Positions 10,781 through 20,950 of a stretch of 64,000 nucleotides of DNA are shown here, piece by piece. Under the pieces are notes generated by a model that was given only the letters and a program-made list of their open reading frames with translations, searched no databases and was not told where the DNA came from. The DNA is taken from NCBI GenBank assembly GCA_014155875.1, contig JACEFZ010017415.1, positions 422,001 to 486,000 on the forward strand, written 5' to 3'. The translations under genes were made by a program, and so were the position numbers. Every line of letters starts with the position of its first letter. Positions within the stretch are counted from its first letter, which is position 1. The DNA comes from Cepaea nemoralis (taxonomy: Eukaryota; Mollusca; Gastropoda; Stylommatophora; Helicidae).

Positions 10781-11925
10781 GAAAGAAGCAGAGACTGCAG
10801 TGTGTCCTCTAGTCTTCACCTGTTTCTGTGACAGCCAAACGATACATGTACGTTTACTTATGAAGAAAGAAGCAGACTGCAGTGTGTCCTCTAGTCTTCA
10901 CCTGTTTCTGTGACAGCCAAACGATACATGTACGTTTACTTATGAAGAAAGAAGCAGAGACTGCAGTGTGTCCTCTAGCCGTCACCTGTTTCTGTGAGAC
11001 TGCAGTGTGTCCTCTAGCCGTCACCTGTTTCTGTGAGACTGCAGTGTGTCCTCTAGCCGTCACCTGTTTCTGTGAGACTGCAGTGTGTCCTCTAGCCGTC
11101 ACCTGTTTCTGTGAGACTGCAGTGTGTCCTCTAGCCGTCACCTGTTTCTGTGAGACTGCAGTGTGTCCTCTAGTCTTCACCTGTTTCTGTGAGACTGCAG
11201 TGTGTCCTTTAGCCGTCACCTGTTTCTGTGAGACTGCAGTGTGTCCTCTAGTCTTCACCTGTTTCTGTGAGACTGCAGTGTGTCCTCTGTCTTCACCTGT
11301 TTCTGTGAGACTGCAGTGTGTCCTCTAGTCTTCACCTGTTTCTGTGAGACTGCAGTGTGTCCTCTAGCCGTCACCTGTTTCTGTGAGACTGCAGTGTGTC
11401 CTCTAGTCTTCACCTGTTTATGTGAGACTGCAGTGTGTCCTCTAGCCGTCACCTGTTTCTGTGAGACTGCAGTGTGTCCTCTAGCCGTCACCTGTTTCTG
11501 TGAGACTGCAGTGTGTCCTCTAGTCTTCACCTGTTTCTGTGAGACTGCAGTGTGTCCTCTGTCTTCACCTGTTTCTGTGAGACTGCAGTGTGTCCTCTAG
11601 CCGTCACCTGTTTCTGTGAGACTGCAGTGTGTCCTCTAGTCTTCACCTGTTTCTGTGAGACTGCAGTGTGTCCTCTAGCCGTCACCTGTTTCTGTGAGAC
11701 TGCAGTGTGTCCTCTAGCCGTCACCTGTTTCTGTGAGACTGCAGTGTGTCCTCTAGTCTTCACCTGTTTCTGTGAGACTGCAGTGTGTCCTCTAGTCTTC
11801 ACCTGTTTCTGTGAGACTGCAGTGTGTCCTCTAGCCGTCACCTGTTTCTGTGAGACTGCAGTGTGTCCTCTAGTCTTCACCTGTTTCTGTGAGAGCCACA
11901 CGATACATGTACGTTTACATATGAA
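10781..11925. repeat. 39-bp minisatellite with flanking 84-bp-type units
   Basis: The core unit combines 'gagactgcagtgtgtcctct', 'ag(c/t)c(g/t)tcacc' and 'tgtttctgt', 39 bp, about 24 copies from 10960 to 11890. Two subtypes (agccgtcacc and agtcttcacc) are mixed. A 38-bp variant missing one A occurs at about 11282 and 11554, 272 bp apart, indicating a higher-order block. The array is bracketed by 'cgatacatgtacgttta' at 10840, 10922 and 11899. Since 39 is a multiple of three, frames stay open on both strands between 38-bp units; I read these as repeat artefacts. Confidence 0.95.
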
Positions 11926-12337
11926 CTTGTCGTAATCTATCCCCCACATGGAGGGACGGCAGCAGCCAGTCAATCAGCCTGTTTATTTCATCAAACATCC
12001 GCATGCAATCGGCAGAAAAATTCACGATATTCTCTTGTCATTGGTCTTGTCGAGGGATGCCAGGCACTCCAGCAGGAACATAGCAGGATCTCTCTGATCT
12101 AGCACGCTGTGTGAGTGTCACAAACACAGGCAGGGATGGATGAAGCAACATATTCAAGGATTCTCTCATTAGGAGTTAAGTGTGGCTCTGACAGACAGGA
12201 GACTGTGGCATTTTTGGTTACTGAATATTATTTGTCTTTAACTATTAGTCAATCAGACACTCTTCAGTATGGCTGTCTTGTCCATGATGAGTGTTCCAAC
12301 CGTGGCAAATACAGACAGACCAACATGCAGACATACA
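11926..12337. other. no recognisable feature
   Basis: Single-copy-looking sequence with no domain-bearing frame. The 98-codon frame at 12115-12411 runs into the GGAA microsatellite. Confidence 0.45.
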
Positions 12338-12400
12338 GAAGGAAGGAAGGAAGGAAGGAAGGAAGGAAGGAAGGAAGGAAGGAAGGAAGGAAGGAAGGAA
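12338..12400. repeat. (GGAA)n microsatellite
   Basis: About 15 uninterrupted GGAA units. Confidence 0.97.
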
Positions 12401-12655
12401 AAACCTGCTAGGCTAGATTAACACTGGATACAGACATGACCATGATGTGTAGTACTGTATAATGACAGACATGATATCAAGTGTCAATACATTAAACTTT
12501 TTTCACAACAGATTTGAACCTGAACTCAACATCAGAACCATGCGTAAGTGTATGCATTTTAGCCTTGAAAACAAAACTTGGAGACATGTTGTTATAAAGA
12601 TATCTTCAGCTGCATTGGCTTGCTCTGAGCCACGTGACTAAATCAGACTCAAGTA

Positions 12656-13150
12656 ATGCCGATTAGCGTGGGCGGTCATGTTTTGCCATCTCACTGGATC
12701 ACCAGAATCGTGGATCAGCCCAGTGTTCTAGTCTCGACCATTCAACGTGGTCAAGTCATCCAGGTATTTACTTCTTACCTCCCCTTGTTCTCTTCCCCCT
12801 CGATCTTGCCAGTTGTCAACAAGTTCTCCAGTTTATTTCTTCTCATAACGTGACCAAACAATTGTTGACTGTCCACGTCTAATTTCTCTAATCAGTTTAC
12901 GGTTTTCATTTGTTTCTTGTGGGACTTGGTCATTGGTTTTTTCTGTCTGTCCATGGTATTCTGTGCATTCTCCTCAGAAACCACATTTCCACTGCCATCA
13001 GATGTTTGTTTTTTTCAGCTTTACTGATCACTGTCCACGCTTCACATCCATACAAAAGTACAGGCTCTATGTAGCACCTCAACACTCTTTTTCTCATAGC
13101 AATTGGCATCTGTTTATTGGTCAGCATGTTTTTCATCTTTTAAAAGGCTA
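12656..13150 (-). pseudogene. 3'-end fragment of RTE-type LINE (LINE family 1)
   Basis: On the minus strand this encodes the end of a LINE polyprotein, in pieces. The 12930-13136 frame shows 'CYIEPVLLYGCEAWT' and 'AVEMWFLRRMHRIPWTDRK', the same block found in the longer copies at 38510-39760 and 48556-50978. The segment downstream (12656-12900) corresponds to the 'TGKIEG...RPRG' and 'GRDRNTELIHDSGDRV' region of those copies, with frameshifts. The 5' end is lost at about 13150, where a head-on fragment of a related LINE begins. Confidence 0.85.
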
Positions 13151-13154
13151 AACA

Positions 13155-13252
13155 ACAGAATAGGGCTGCAGTTCTAAAGATGAAGAGTATCTTATGCAAT
13201 AAGCCACTATCACTGAATGTAAGAAAGGGACTGTTGAAGTACTATATATAGG
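13155..13252 (+). pseudogene. short internal fragment of LINE family 2
   Basis: About 100 bp matches the plus-strand LINE at 41982-43675 around its 'KMKSILCN...LSLSVRKR' coding stretch ('aagatgaagagtatctt(a/g)tgcaata'). It abuts the opposite-strand fragment just upstream, so the pair forms a head-to-head junction of two related LINEs. Confidence 0.75.
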
Positions 13253-13708
13253 CACTACGGGTCAGGTTTGCCGAATTTAACCGAAATTATTTTGCGGTTA
13301 CCTTCGGTTACTTTTCTCCGATATGAGGACAGTAAGCGTACTCATGATGTTAAATTCCCCGATTATTTTAAGATCGCGTTAAAACATACACTGATTACTT
13401 GATATAGTTTTTCCCTCCCCGCTTTGCGTTCTGCATTTCTGGCGCTTCAGGAAACCTTGTTATATCGGAGAACCAGCTACCTATTCTAAGTGGTAAGTAA
13501 ACCCGTAAATACCGTTTTATGAGACGTATTACATGGTTCTACTATGTATTATTAAATTTAGCATCCACCTTTACGTGTATTTTGTAATTTTCGACAATTT
13601 ACTTTGGCAAACAATCTCACACTAAAATTATGAAGATCGCATACTGTAATGTGGTATTCCAATGGTAGGAGATAGCAGTTTTCCTTGTCATACTCAAGCT
13701 ATGAACAT
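13253..13708. other. no recognisable feature; left flank of the piggyBac element
   Basis: AT-rich. Its last bases, 'tactcaagctatgaacat', matter because 'atgaacatttaa' reappears at 23739-23750 as an apparent uninterrupted version of the piggyBac target site. Confidence 0.5.
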
Positions 13709-13712
13709 TTAA

Positions 13713-15558
13713 CCCTTTAATAACTAACAAAAGGGAAATAACTCCGCAAAATTAATGACTTTATATTTTGTAAAGTCATTATACACGAATTGGTTTGACA
13801 TATAAATGTCCTAGATGACTAATAAACTAGAAAAATGGACACAGTTTAACATAAAGCAACATTAAAAACAATAAAACAAAAAGAAAGGTTTAAAAAAACA
13901 TTTTAACTGGGAAAAAAATGTGAAGAAAATTTTTTTTACTCACAAAATGATGTTGAAAGTGTCCCACACTATGTCTCCAAGTGCCCTGATAGCAGCAAAT
14001 ATCCTGCACTATATATCCATGTGCTTTGATACAAGTGATTCATGGTATTTTGTGAAGCATTCCCCCTTGCACAGCCATATCTGACGAAGACTGCATCCAA
14101 AAACAACCTCACTGGCTCTGCTCTTCTTACCAGACTTGGTGTTCATCTTGGCACACCAGTAGCAAGTTTTCCTTTTGCCATCCATACGAATTAGTCTGTG
14201 GTCCAAAAGATTGCTGGTACCCAGACCTACAGTTGTGGGGCAAGAAGAAGCTTTCCGTTTCCTCGAAATGTTACCCTTCAAGAGAGTAGAAACCAGGCGA
14301 CGCCGAAAAGCGAGATGGCCAACATCACCAACCCTTGTGTGTGGGCGATGGGAGTTTTGAACAAATTATCCAGCTGTTGACAATAGAGGTTTGCAGGAGA
14401 AAGGCAAACATATATCTCCACCACTTCACAGATTTCCTACCAACAGGGTAATATGAGGACAGCTGGTCAAACCTGTCCACTCCACCCATTGATCTGTTGT
14501 AGGCGGCCACTGTTGTGGGTATCTGAACATCTTGTCTGCCACCGGGTGCCTTACGTGATGTCATCTTCTTCTTCTTCAGCGTTCCGAGCCATTGAACTTT
14601 AGTCTACCATTGTAGGCAATCATGGCTTCATCAATGCTGATATCTCTGCCAGCAGAAAAACATGAGGATATGTTTTTCCTCACCGTATCAAGGAACGGTC
14701 TTACCTTGTACAGTGGATCGTAATCTTTGTGGCCTATGGGCTTCTGCTTACTGGTGTCATTGAGATGAAAATATTGGGAGATTTTTGCATATCTAGTTTT
14801 TTCCCATGCACTGTGATACTCCGGGATGATAGAGATCTTCATCTGTGCTCCAATACATGGCAGTTTCAGGCAATTGAACATAGCCCATGAGTATAGCAAG
14901 ACGAATATAAATTTTTATTTCCTGAGTGCTCACAGGTGACCAGTAAACATCCATTTTACCTGCCTTTTCTTGTCATTGAGTGGCATACAAATTAGTTTGT
15001 TCCATAGCAGACTGATAAAAGTCCTCATTTACAATGAGACTGAAGTAGTCAAACGGTTCTGAACTCTCGAAGATCATGTACTTGGCTGGCCCAGAATTCT
15101 CAAAAACACCTTCAACGACTACAGGGGTTGTCTCAGGACTCCAAACATACATGTCTTTGTCTACAGTTTCACTGACACTACAGAAATCTGGGTCCTCTTC
15201 GTCAAAATTCCAGCCTGCCTCTGTAATCTTACAATCTATGTCACTTTCTGCATCACTATCTATATCCACAATAACACTGTCATAATCGGCAGACATACCT
15301 GCACAATCTTCAAGAAAATCGTGGCTGGATTCCATTTTGCGAATAGATTATACAATATTGAGAAGTCACGAAAAATTTATATTATTTCTGAACCGTTGAA
15401 TGGATTTCAAAACAGGAAGAACAAGGGAAACGACTCTTCCTGTTTCCTAGGCCGTGATACAATCGTAGATTCATTCATTCGCATAATTATTATTCAGAAG
15501 CGCTTGGGACAAGACGTGTGTAAAAACGTGGATTTTGGGGGTAATAGTCGGGAAAGGG
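13713..15558 (-). mobile_element. piggyBac-type DNA transposon, internally deleted (1846 bp)
   Basis: The element is bounded by TTAA on both sides (13709-13712 and 15559-15562), the invariant piggyBac target duplication. Its ends start CCCTTTAATAACTA on the left and, reverse-complemented, CCCTTTCCCGACTATT on the right, sharing the CCCTTT terminus and an imperfect continuation. Transposase relics run on the minus strand. The total length is too short for an autonomous element. Confidence 0.92.
14009..15335 (-). pseudogene. piggyBac transposase relic
   Basis: Four minus-strand frames in order preserve parts of a piggyBac transposase. 14973-15335: an acidic, low-complexity N-terminus starting with Met. 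14576-14899: the start of the DDE_Tnp_1_7 core, with 'KISQYFHLNDTS', 'YDPLYKVRPFLD' and the first catalytic aspartate region 'ISIDEAMIAYNGR'. 14325-14564: the end of the core, with 'YNRSMGGVDRFDQLSSYY', 'KWWRYMFAFLLQTSIVNSW'. 14009-14281: a C-terminal Cys-rich zinc-binding tail, 'RKTCYWCAKMNTK'. The stretch between the 'GRLKF' block and 'MTSRKAPGG', which should contain the second catalytic aspartate, is missing; the junction near 14565-14580 sits on a CTT repeat. The normal protein is about 550-600 residues; what remains is under 400 and frameshifted, so it is dead but possibly cross-mobilisable. Confidence 0.92.
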
Positions 15559-15562
15559 TTAA

Positions 15563-15617
15563 TATTGTTATGGAGCATTCAGAGCGACTAACATGATAAT
15601 GAATGCATATGTAAGCT
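15563..15617. repeat. left copy of a roughly 55-bp direct repeat
   Basis: From the TTAA at 15559 to 'gcatatgtaa' at 15614 the sequence is repeated exactly at 23748-23803 after the 3' LTR. The three bases gct separate it from the 5' LTR. It is too long to be an LTR-retrotransposon target duplication. Confidence 0.9.
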
Positions 15618-16212
15618 TGTCAAAGACTCAACCGCATCCCCTCCGCCAGGGAGAGCGGTCAATCCTGGAGGGACCAGGAGGAGATACGGTGCCCGAGGCA
15701 AGAGCAGGGGAGATGAGGGAATCGTGGAAGGTTAGCCACTCCCTCAGAATACACGCAGGCGGTGTTCAGAGAGTTAGCACTCTAATCACGATACCACCAC
15801 ACCTCATGAAGCCAGAGCACAGTTGAGTAGACACTCAACAGGCCACGTTTTGCCAGCAGCGTGCGATGTGAGGTAACACGCACGAAGGAGAAGGTCACCC
15901 CCGCGTGGTGTGTAACGACGGGAGAGATGTCCGGCAGACGGGAGACTGGACTTGGGGGCGTTCACATCGTTTAGAATAACGTTAGGAGTTGTGTGTTCAC
16001 TAGTAGATAGAGTTAGCATAGGGTTAGCAGTTTGTGTTAGATAATGCTGTGACTGTATATTGTGTATTGCATTAGCGACTGTTTACCGCTTGTAAGCGAG
16101 CCAACGGCAATAAAATGGACCATGCATTTTGCCTCCCACACGACTTGCAAGTTGTCTTGTACGAGTGTGTGAGAAGTACCCGATGATGCCTCTGTCAGTT
16201 AAGTTGTTGACA
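15618..16212 (+). repeat. 5' LTR (595 bp)
   Basis: Starts TGTCAAAG, ends GTTGTTGACA. It contains a polyadenylation signal AATAAA at 16109-16114, about 100 bp before the LTR end, as expected for the end of the R region. Confidence 0.96.
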
Positions 16213-16226
16213 GGCCAGGGTAATTG

Positions 16227-16241
16227 TGGTTGTCAGAAGTG
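16227..16241 (+). promoter_or_regulatory. candidate primer-binding site, tRNA-Leu-like
   Basis: The sequence tggttgtcagaagtg lies 14 bp inside the 5' LTR. It differs by one inserted T from TGGTGTCAGAAGTG, the form complementary to many animal tRNA-Leu 3' ends. The distance from the LTR is slightly larger than usual. Confidence 0.6.
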
Positions 16242-17413
16242 AAGCTTGAATGTAATATTCAAGCTACTCCACTCGTCCACGAGGCTCTAAGACTAGGGTT
16301 TAATTTGTGTAGTGACGATGATTTGTGCAGACGAGAGAATTTTGCAAGCTAGAAATGTGCCTATCGTGACGTATTAAACTGTTTAATTGTGTTTATGAAG
16401 TATTTATTTAGTGAGGTTATGTATTCATCAAAGCTGTAAGTATTAATATTCTTGCTTTCTCATATTTATTTATATATTTACCTTTTTGTTGAGAAATGAG
16501 TACCAAAAATGATTCACGGCGGAGCGATATAAAGCTAGCCAACAATATCGATTTTTCATCGCGCTGTGCTGTGACGTCAGATGATTGACAAACAGTCGTC
16601 TGGGCTCATTAGCATACAGCAATCGAGTGTGTAGAAAATTGCTAAACAGCTGCTCGCCTGAATCGGTACGTTATATCATTTGTTAGTTATTTATTTCAAC
16701 TACTAAAGGAATATATTTATTTATTTAAACATTATGATGTTATTTTTATTTCTTTAAAAGCAGATATGCATATTTTTGGTCATATTTTCTATGTGTTTAC
16801 CGTCACGATGGAACTATTTTTTGGCCAGGCAGATGATACTTGCCTGCACAACACGTACAGAAATTAAATAGAATAGTAACGTAAGGCAATAACTGATAGA
16901 ACAAAGACAGGACAATGACATTTAATTTATTTAATACATATTCTAGTTGTTCGTAAATCTGTCTGTCATTGTCTAAGACATTGTCCTTAGGGGTCTGGGT
17001 TAACATATCGTGTAATAGGCCTGATTACTACGGCCCTGCATATCAAAGGGCGAACTACACCTGATTACGGCCCTGTGTACCAAATATAGTTTGCTGGTAA
17101 CGACACGTGCCTCCACCCGAAAGTACCAAGGTGACCTGTGGCAACGGAGTTCCGTTCCCCGATCCTCGGGAACGTTAAAGCTGAGTACACTTATATATTT
17201 TGGCATGCAATTTGATTAATAGTGCATCTCTTTTTCAGCTGTAACGCATTGACATATTTGTATACTCTGTTTTTCTGCAAGATAAATCTGGGCAGGGTAT
17301 AAACAGAAAGCACAACTGATAGTGATCAGATAAGAACAAACATAACATATCAAAGATAAATAACTGATTAAAGTCATCATTGCCTATCACTGTTAGCCGA
17401 ATACTAAATTAAG
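16242..17413 (+). other. 5' untranslated leader of the LTR retrotransposon
   Basis: About 1.2 kb between primer site and gag start with no coding signal. A packaging signal would be expected here but cannot be identified by eye. Confidence 0.6.
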
Positions 17414-18892
17414 ATGGCAACTTTATCAGACTTCATAAAAGCAGGTAAAGATCTAGAATTAACAGGAAAAGAGCTACAACAGTATGCAGATCAAAAATTT
17501 AAAGAAGCAAAAGATGCTGAAAGGGACGAACGCGCACGAGAAAGAGAAGAAGAAAGACAGCATCAAAAAGAGATTGCTCAACTAGCTGAGATAACAAAAC
17601 AGAAACAGCTAGAAGATGACAAACAGATTAAGCAAAAAGAATTAGAGATTAAACAACAACAGTTAGAACACGATAAGACAGTTAAACAACAACAGTTACA
17701 ACAAGAGAAGGACATTGCAGAACTAGCTGAGATAACAAAACAAAAACAGCTAGAAGATGAAAAACAAATTAAGCAAAAAGAATTAGAGATTAAGCAACAA
17801 CAATTACAACAGGATAAGGAATTAAAGCTAAGGCAATTAGATCAGGACAAAGAATTAAAGCAAAAAGAGATAGCTGAAATGACAAGAGTCAAAGAAAAAC
17901 AGATACAAGTAGAATCAGAGACACAGTTAAAGATGAAAGAGAGGGAGGTAGAGTCACACTCAGAAATCTCTGCCACTAAACTTAGAAGTCAACAAGAGGA
18001 AAATAAGTTTAATAAATACAAGAATATTATCAAACCATATTGTAAAGATGATTCAATATCAGCATGGACAGAGAATGTAGAATATCAATTTAAATACCAT
18101 CAAGTTCCATTAGAGATGTGGGCCCCAATTTATACGAAGAATCTCAGTGGTGAGCCCCTTAAAGTAATAGAAACTATACCGACAGAGCTTAGATCTAGCT
18201 ATCAATACATCCATGATAGGATTATGCAGCACTTTTTACTTGATGCCCCTGGGTATCAGGTTCAGTTCTCAAACCTAAAACCTAAACCTAGTGAAACCTT
18301 TATTGATTATGTTTCAAATGTACAGAGTGTACTAGACAGGTGGCTGAAAGCAGCTAATATAGGAAAAGACTTTGATAGATTAAAAAACTTAATTGCTATG
18401 GACAAGGTTATATCTACCATACCTTCTCCTTTTGCCAAATTTTTGCAGCAGTCAGACATTGAAAACATAGAGCAGTTTGAAAAGAAAGGATCAGCATATT
18501 TTTCTTCTAACAGAGATGTGTTTAAGACCTCAAATGACTCTGAAATAGTTTCCTTTGTCAAAGACCAAACTAAAAACTACCAAAGTAATAGGAAACCTTA
18601 TCAGAAATACGATAAGAAAGATAGGAAAATGGAAAAATGTATCCATTGTCACCTTTTACATGACACTTATGCTATGTGTGACAAATCGCCAAATTATCCG
18701 GCGCATCTTGAAAATGTGATCAAGAAACAGCAAAGTAAAAGATCTGCATACAGGCGTGCCATCAAATGTTTTTTTTGTTCCTGTTATGGCCATTATAGTA
18801 ATAAGTGCCTTGGCCGGCAGCGTATGAAAGCCAATAATGCCATTTTGATTGACACCTCTTCAGATGGTGGTAGTGAGAATGAGTCAGAGTGA
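17414..18892 (+). CDS. gag: Gag polyprotein of the LTR retrotransposon, intact 492-codon frame
   Basis: Gag forms the virus-like particle and binds the element RNA. Residues about 35-190 are a highly charged Lys/Gln/Glu coiled coil built from near-repeats of the type 'AEITKQKQLED(D/E)KQIKQKE', probably expanded by internal duplication. About 195-390 is a capsid-like region ('AWTENVEYQFKYHQVP', 'MWAPIYTKNLSGEP', 'FIDYVSNVQSVLDRWL'), similar in layout to Gypsy/BEL-type Gag capsids. Near 408 a CX2CX3HX5C motif (CIHCHLLHDTYAMC) and near 451 a canonical CX2CX4HX4C zinc knuckle (CFFCSCYGHYSNKC) form the nucleocapsid. The start is the first ATG in frame with the coiled coil, preceded by 'aagATGg', a good context. 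There are no stops or frameshifts, in contrast to pol. It overlaps the protease frame by 44 bases. Confidence 0.9.
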   Translation: MATLSDFIKAGKDLELTGKELQQYADQKFKEAKDAERDERAREREEERQHQKEIAQLAEITKQKQLEDDKQIKQKELEIKQQQLEHDKTVKQQQLQQEKDIAELAEITKQKQLEDEKQIKQKELEIKQQQLQQDKELKLRQLDQDKELKQKEIAEMTRVKEKQIQVESETQLKMKEREVESHSEISATKLRSQQEENKFNKYKNIIKPYCKDDSISAWTENVEYQFKYHQVPLEMWAPIYTKNLSGEPLKVIETIPTELRSSYQYIHDRIMQHFLLDAPGYQVQFSNLKPKPSETFIDYVSNVQSVLDRWLKAANIGKDFDRLKNLIAMDKVISTIPSPFAKFLQQSDIENIEQFEKKGSAYFSSNRDVFKTSNDSEIVSFVKDQTKNYQSNRKPYQKYDKKDRKMEKCIHCHLLHDTYAMCDKSPNYPAHLENVIKKQQSKRSAYRRAIKCFFCSCYGHYSNKCLGRQRMKANNAILIDTSSDGGSENESE

Positions 18893-19373
18893 AAGTGACT
18901 TACCTAATAACCAAGCAGAAAATGTTTGTGGTGCATACGATATGTTGAGCTTCGACAGCTGTGAACGATGTCACCAATTCCATACAGACGCGAAACTAGA
19001 GTGTGGACATACAGTACTATGCTCATCTGAGAGTGTAAACGCAGCAGTAGCCTCCAGAGGCAATCTTGTGTTCCACAATGCGATGGTCAATGATGTAGCA
19101 TGCCAGTGTTTGCTGGACAGCGGCAGTACCCTTATTGGTCTTCGGAAAGAACTGGTTAATCCGGGTGATTACACAGGTGATACTGTCAAATGCCGTACCT
19201 TTTCGGGTAACATTGAAATCTACCCTTTGGCAAAAGCCCAGATTGACTCTCCTTTTCTCTCTGGTACCTTTACCTGTGCAATACTGAACAACCCTTGTAC
19301 TGATTTAATTCTGGGGTGCTTACCCCAACTAAAACAGTGTACGATTGATGAAATAGTTGCATGGGAAAAGTAA
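18849..19373 (+). CDS. retropepsin-like aspartic protease frame
   Basis: This 174-codon frame lies +1 relative to gag and overlaps its end, an arrangement that would need frameshifting or reinitiation. The catalytic triplet appears in 'QCLLDSGSTLIGLRKELV' (DSG at about residues 90-92), followed about 60 residues later by 'DLILGCLPQL', the conserved hydrophobic-hydrophobic-Gly element of retropepsins. It would cleave Gag and Gag-Pol polyproteins. The first Met lies upstream of the fold, so the true N-terminus of the domain is probably set by polyprotein processing. The frame is intact, unlike RT and integrase. Alternative: a fossil frame only recently free of stops. Confidence 0.8.
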   Translation: MTPLQMVVVRMSQSESDLPNNQAENVCGAYDMLSFDSCERCHQFHTDAKLECGHTVLCSSESVNAAVASRGNLVFHNAMVNDVACQCLLDSGSTLIGLRKELVNPGDYTGDTVKCRTFSGNIEIYPLAKAQIDSPFLSGTFTCAILNNPCTDLILGCLPQLKQCTIDEIVAWEK

Positions 19374-19996
19374 ATGCAACTATTACAACAGCCAAAACAG
19401 ACACTTCAAAACATCATAAAATATTACAAGATGAGACACTACTGATGCTTTCTACAACCAGCACAGATGACACAAACAAACAGAAACGTTTACACCACCA
19501 GAAATCTACTCTTAATGTGTCTCCATACTTAAAATTGTTAAAGGTCAAAGCCAGAGTGACCAAAAATGCATCTTGTTTATTTAGACGTAAGAATGGCATT
19601 TCAACTACAGGTCATGCTACTGGTAACCATGAACAGGTGTTATCTGAACAACACCGGTTAACTATGCCAAAATATGCACATAAAACACCGGTGACTGGTC
19701 ATCTTACATACAACAACACCAGACCAGGTTTTTTCAAGAAGATAAAATTATGTTTTCATAATGTATTTGCGTGTAATGTCTGTCAACAATTGGTACAAAA
19801 GTTTAAGGGTAGACATCCTACAACTGAAGTACAACCTTCTATACTGGCTCCCAAGCCATTTGATAGAGGAAGGGTCAGTTCTACCACAAACACACAAACA
19901 ACGGCACAAGAACCAGTGATCTTGAACGTGATCAAGACAGATTTAGGCTACTTCCATACCAACGAAATGGCAACGACTATTCAATGTGGTACATAA
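19361..19996 (+). CDS. unassigned 211-codon frame in the pol position
   Basis: It overlaps the protease end by 13 bases in another frame. It is rich in Lys, Thr, His and Gln with no RT, RNase H or integrase motif that I recognise; a small Cys motif 'CFHNVFACNVCQQLVQ' is the only distinctive feature. It sits where the protease-RT linker and RT fingers should be. It may be a captured or rapidly evolving segment, or a frame surviving by chance. Confidence 0.4.
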   Translation: MGKVNATITTAKTDTSKHHKILQDETLLMLSTTSTDDTNKQKRLHHQKSTLNVSPYLKLLKVKARVTKNASCLFRRKNGISTTGHATGNHEQVLSEQHRLTMPKYAHKTPVTGHLTYNNTRPGFFKKIKLCFHNVFACNVCQQLVQKFKGRHPTTEVQPSILAPKPFDRGRVSSTTNTQTTAQEPVILNVIKTDLGYFHTNEMATTIQCGT

Positions 19997-20228
19997 CCAT
20001 GGTACATGTTGACTATGAAATATCGATAAACAGACACTTAGAGATATTCCATGTCAACATGCGGAAACCTCACTTTTCAAGACAAGAGACAGAAGCAGTG
20101 ACAGACGAACAGAGTGCACCAACATTTAGTGATCAGACGACAGACATACATAACGCAACTACACTAGTTAGTGAGACTGGCAAATCCGACGAGGGGCATA
20201 CATTTAGTGAACGTATAGAATACACATG
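19990..20228 (+). pseudogene. short frame with an 'HVNM' motif typical of the post-integrase tail
   Basis: The peptide includes 'VDYEISI' and 'IFHVNMRKPHFSRQ'. In Ty3/Gypsy elements the pattern 'HVNML(K)xY' normally follows the integrase, near the end of Pol. Here it precedes the RT thumb remnant, so either segments have been joined out of order or the resemblance is fortuitous. Confidence 0.4.
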
Positions 20229-20244
20229 AATAAATCAGAATACT

Positions 20245-20950
20245 GATGACTGGACAACACACCTACTGAAACTGAGACATGCCTTTGACAGAGTGCGACT
20301 CTTCGGTCTCACTGTGAAACCAAGCAAAGTCAAATTATGCCTAAAATAAATTCATTTTTGGGTCATGTCATTTCTTAAGTCCAACTGTAGACTGACCTGA
20401 AAAGTAGTACCAAAATTATGAATCTGACCATGTCTAACAGAAAGAAACAGGTCAGAAGCCTTTTGGAATTGGTAAATTACTCAGAAATTATAATTCTATA
20501 TTCCAATGTTTTAAAAACATTGGTAGAATGAAATGTGAAAGATGCATTATTAATTTCTGCATTGTCAAAAATTGAAAATTCTTGTTTGTAAATATTCCAA
20601 TCCTCCGCTTGCCTAATCCTAGGCTCGTTTATTATTCTAGGACAGATGCTACCAGTACTAGGCCAATTTTTTGAGGGCATCTTCCACCCGAGTTGCTACG
20701 TGAGCCGTAAGATCACACCTGCTGAGTCCAGAGATTGCATATCACAGTTGCAACCCTAAGCGTCATCTATGCAGTGAGAAAGCTCCATCGAGTTCTGACG
20801 GATGTTCACTGCATTGTCCAGACCGACAACTCCCCGATTACGGTCATAGAAAGTGGTGTGCATCAAAATGACCGGATATACAGGTGGTCACTAATTTTAC
20901 CATCTGAGGTAATAATACCTGAAATCCCACATATTAATGTAGAGTGATAG
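20245..20950 (+). pseudogene. Gypsy RT thumb and RNase H remnants
   Basis: Translating through frameshifts gives 'HLLKLRHAFDRVRLFGLTVK' then 'SFLGHVIS' (20250-20375), the end of a Ty3/Gypsy reverse transcriptase. From about 20690 come 'SCYVSRKITPAESRD' and, in the frame 20735-20947, 'IYAVRKLHRVL', 'CIVQTDNSPITV' and 'HQNDRIYRW', the standard RNase H block. The RT fingers/palm with the catalytic YxDD are absent upstream, and stops and indels separate the pieces. Integrase motifs (HHCC, DDE) are not found downstream. The enzyme cannot be functional. Confidence 0.85.

Noticed and set aside
10854..11973. Tandem-repeat protein frames (QKQVTARGHTAVS and CPLAVTCFCETAV)
   Set aside because: A 39-bp unit open on both strands; 38-bp units break the frame.
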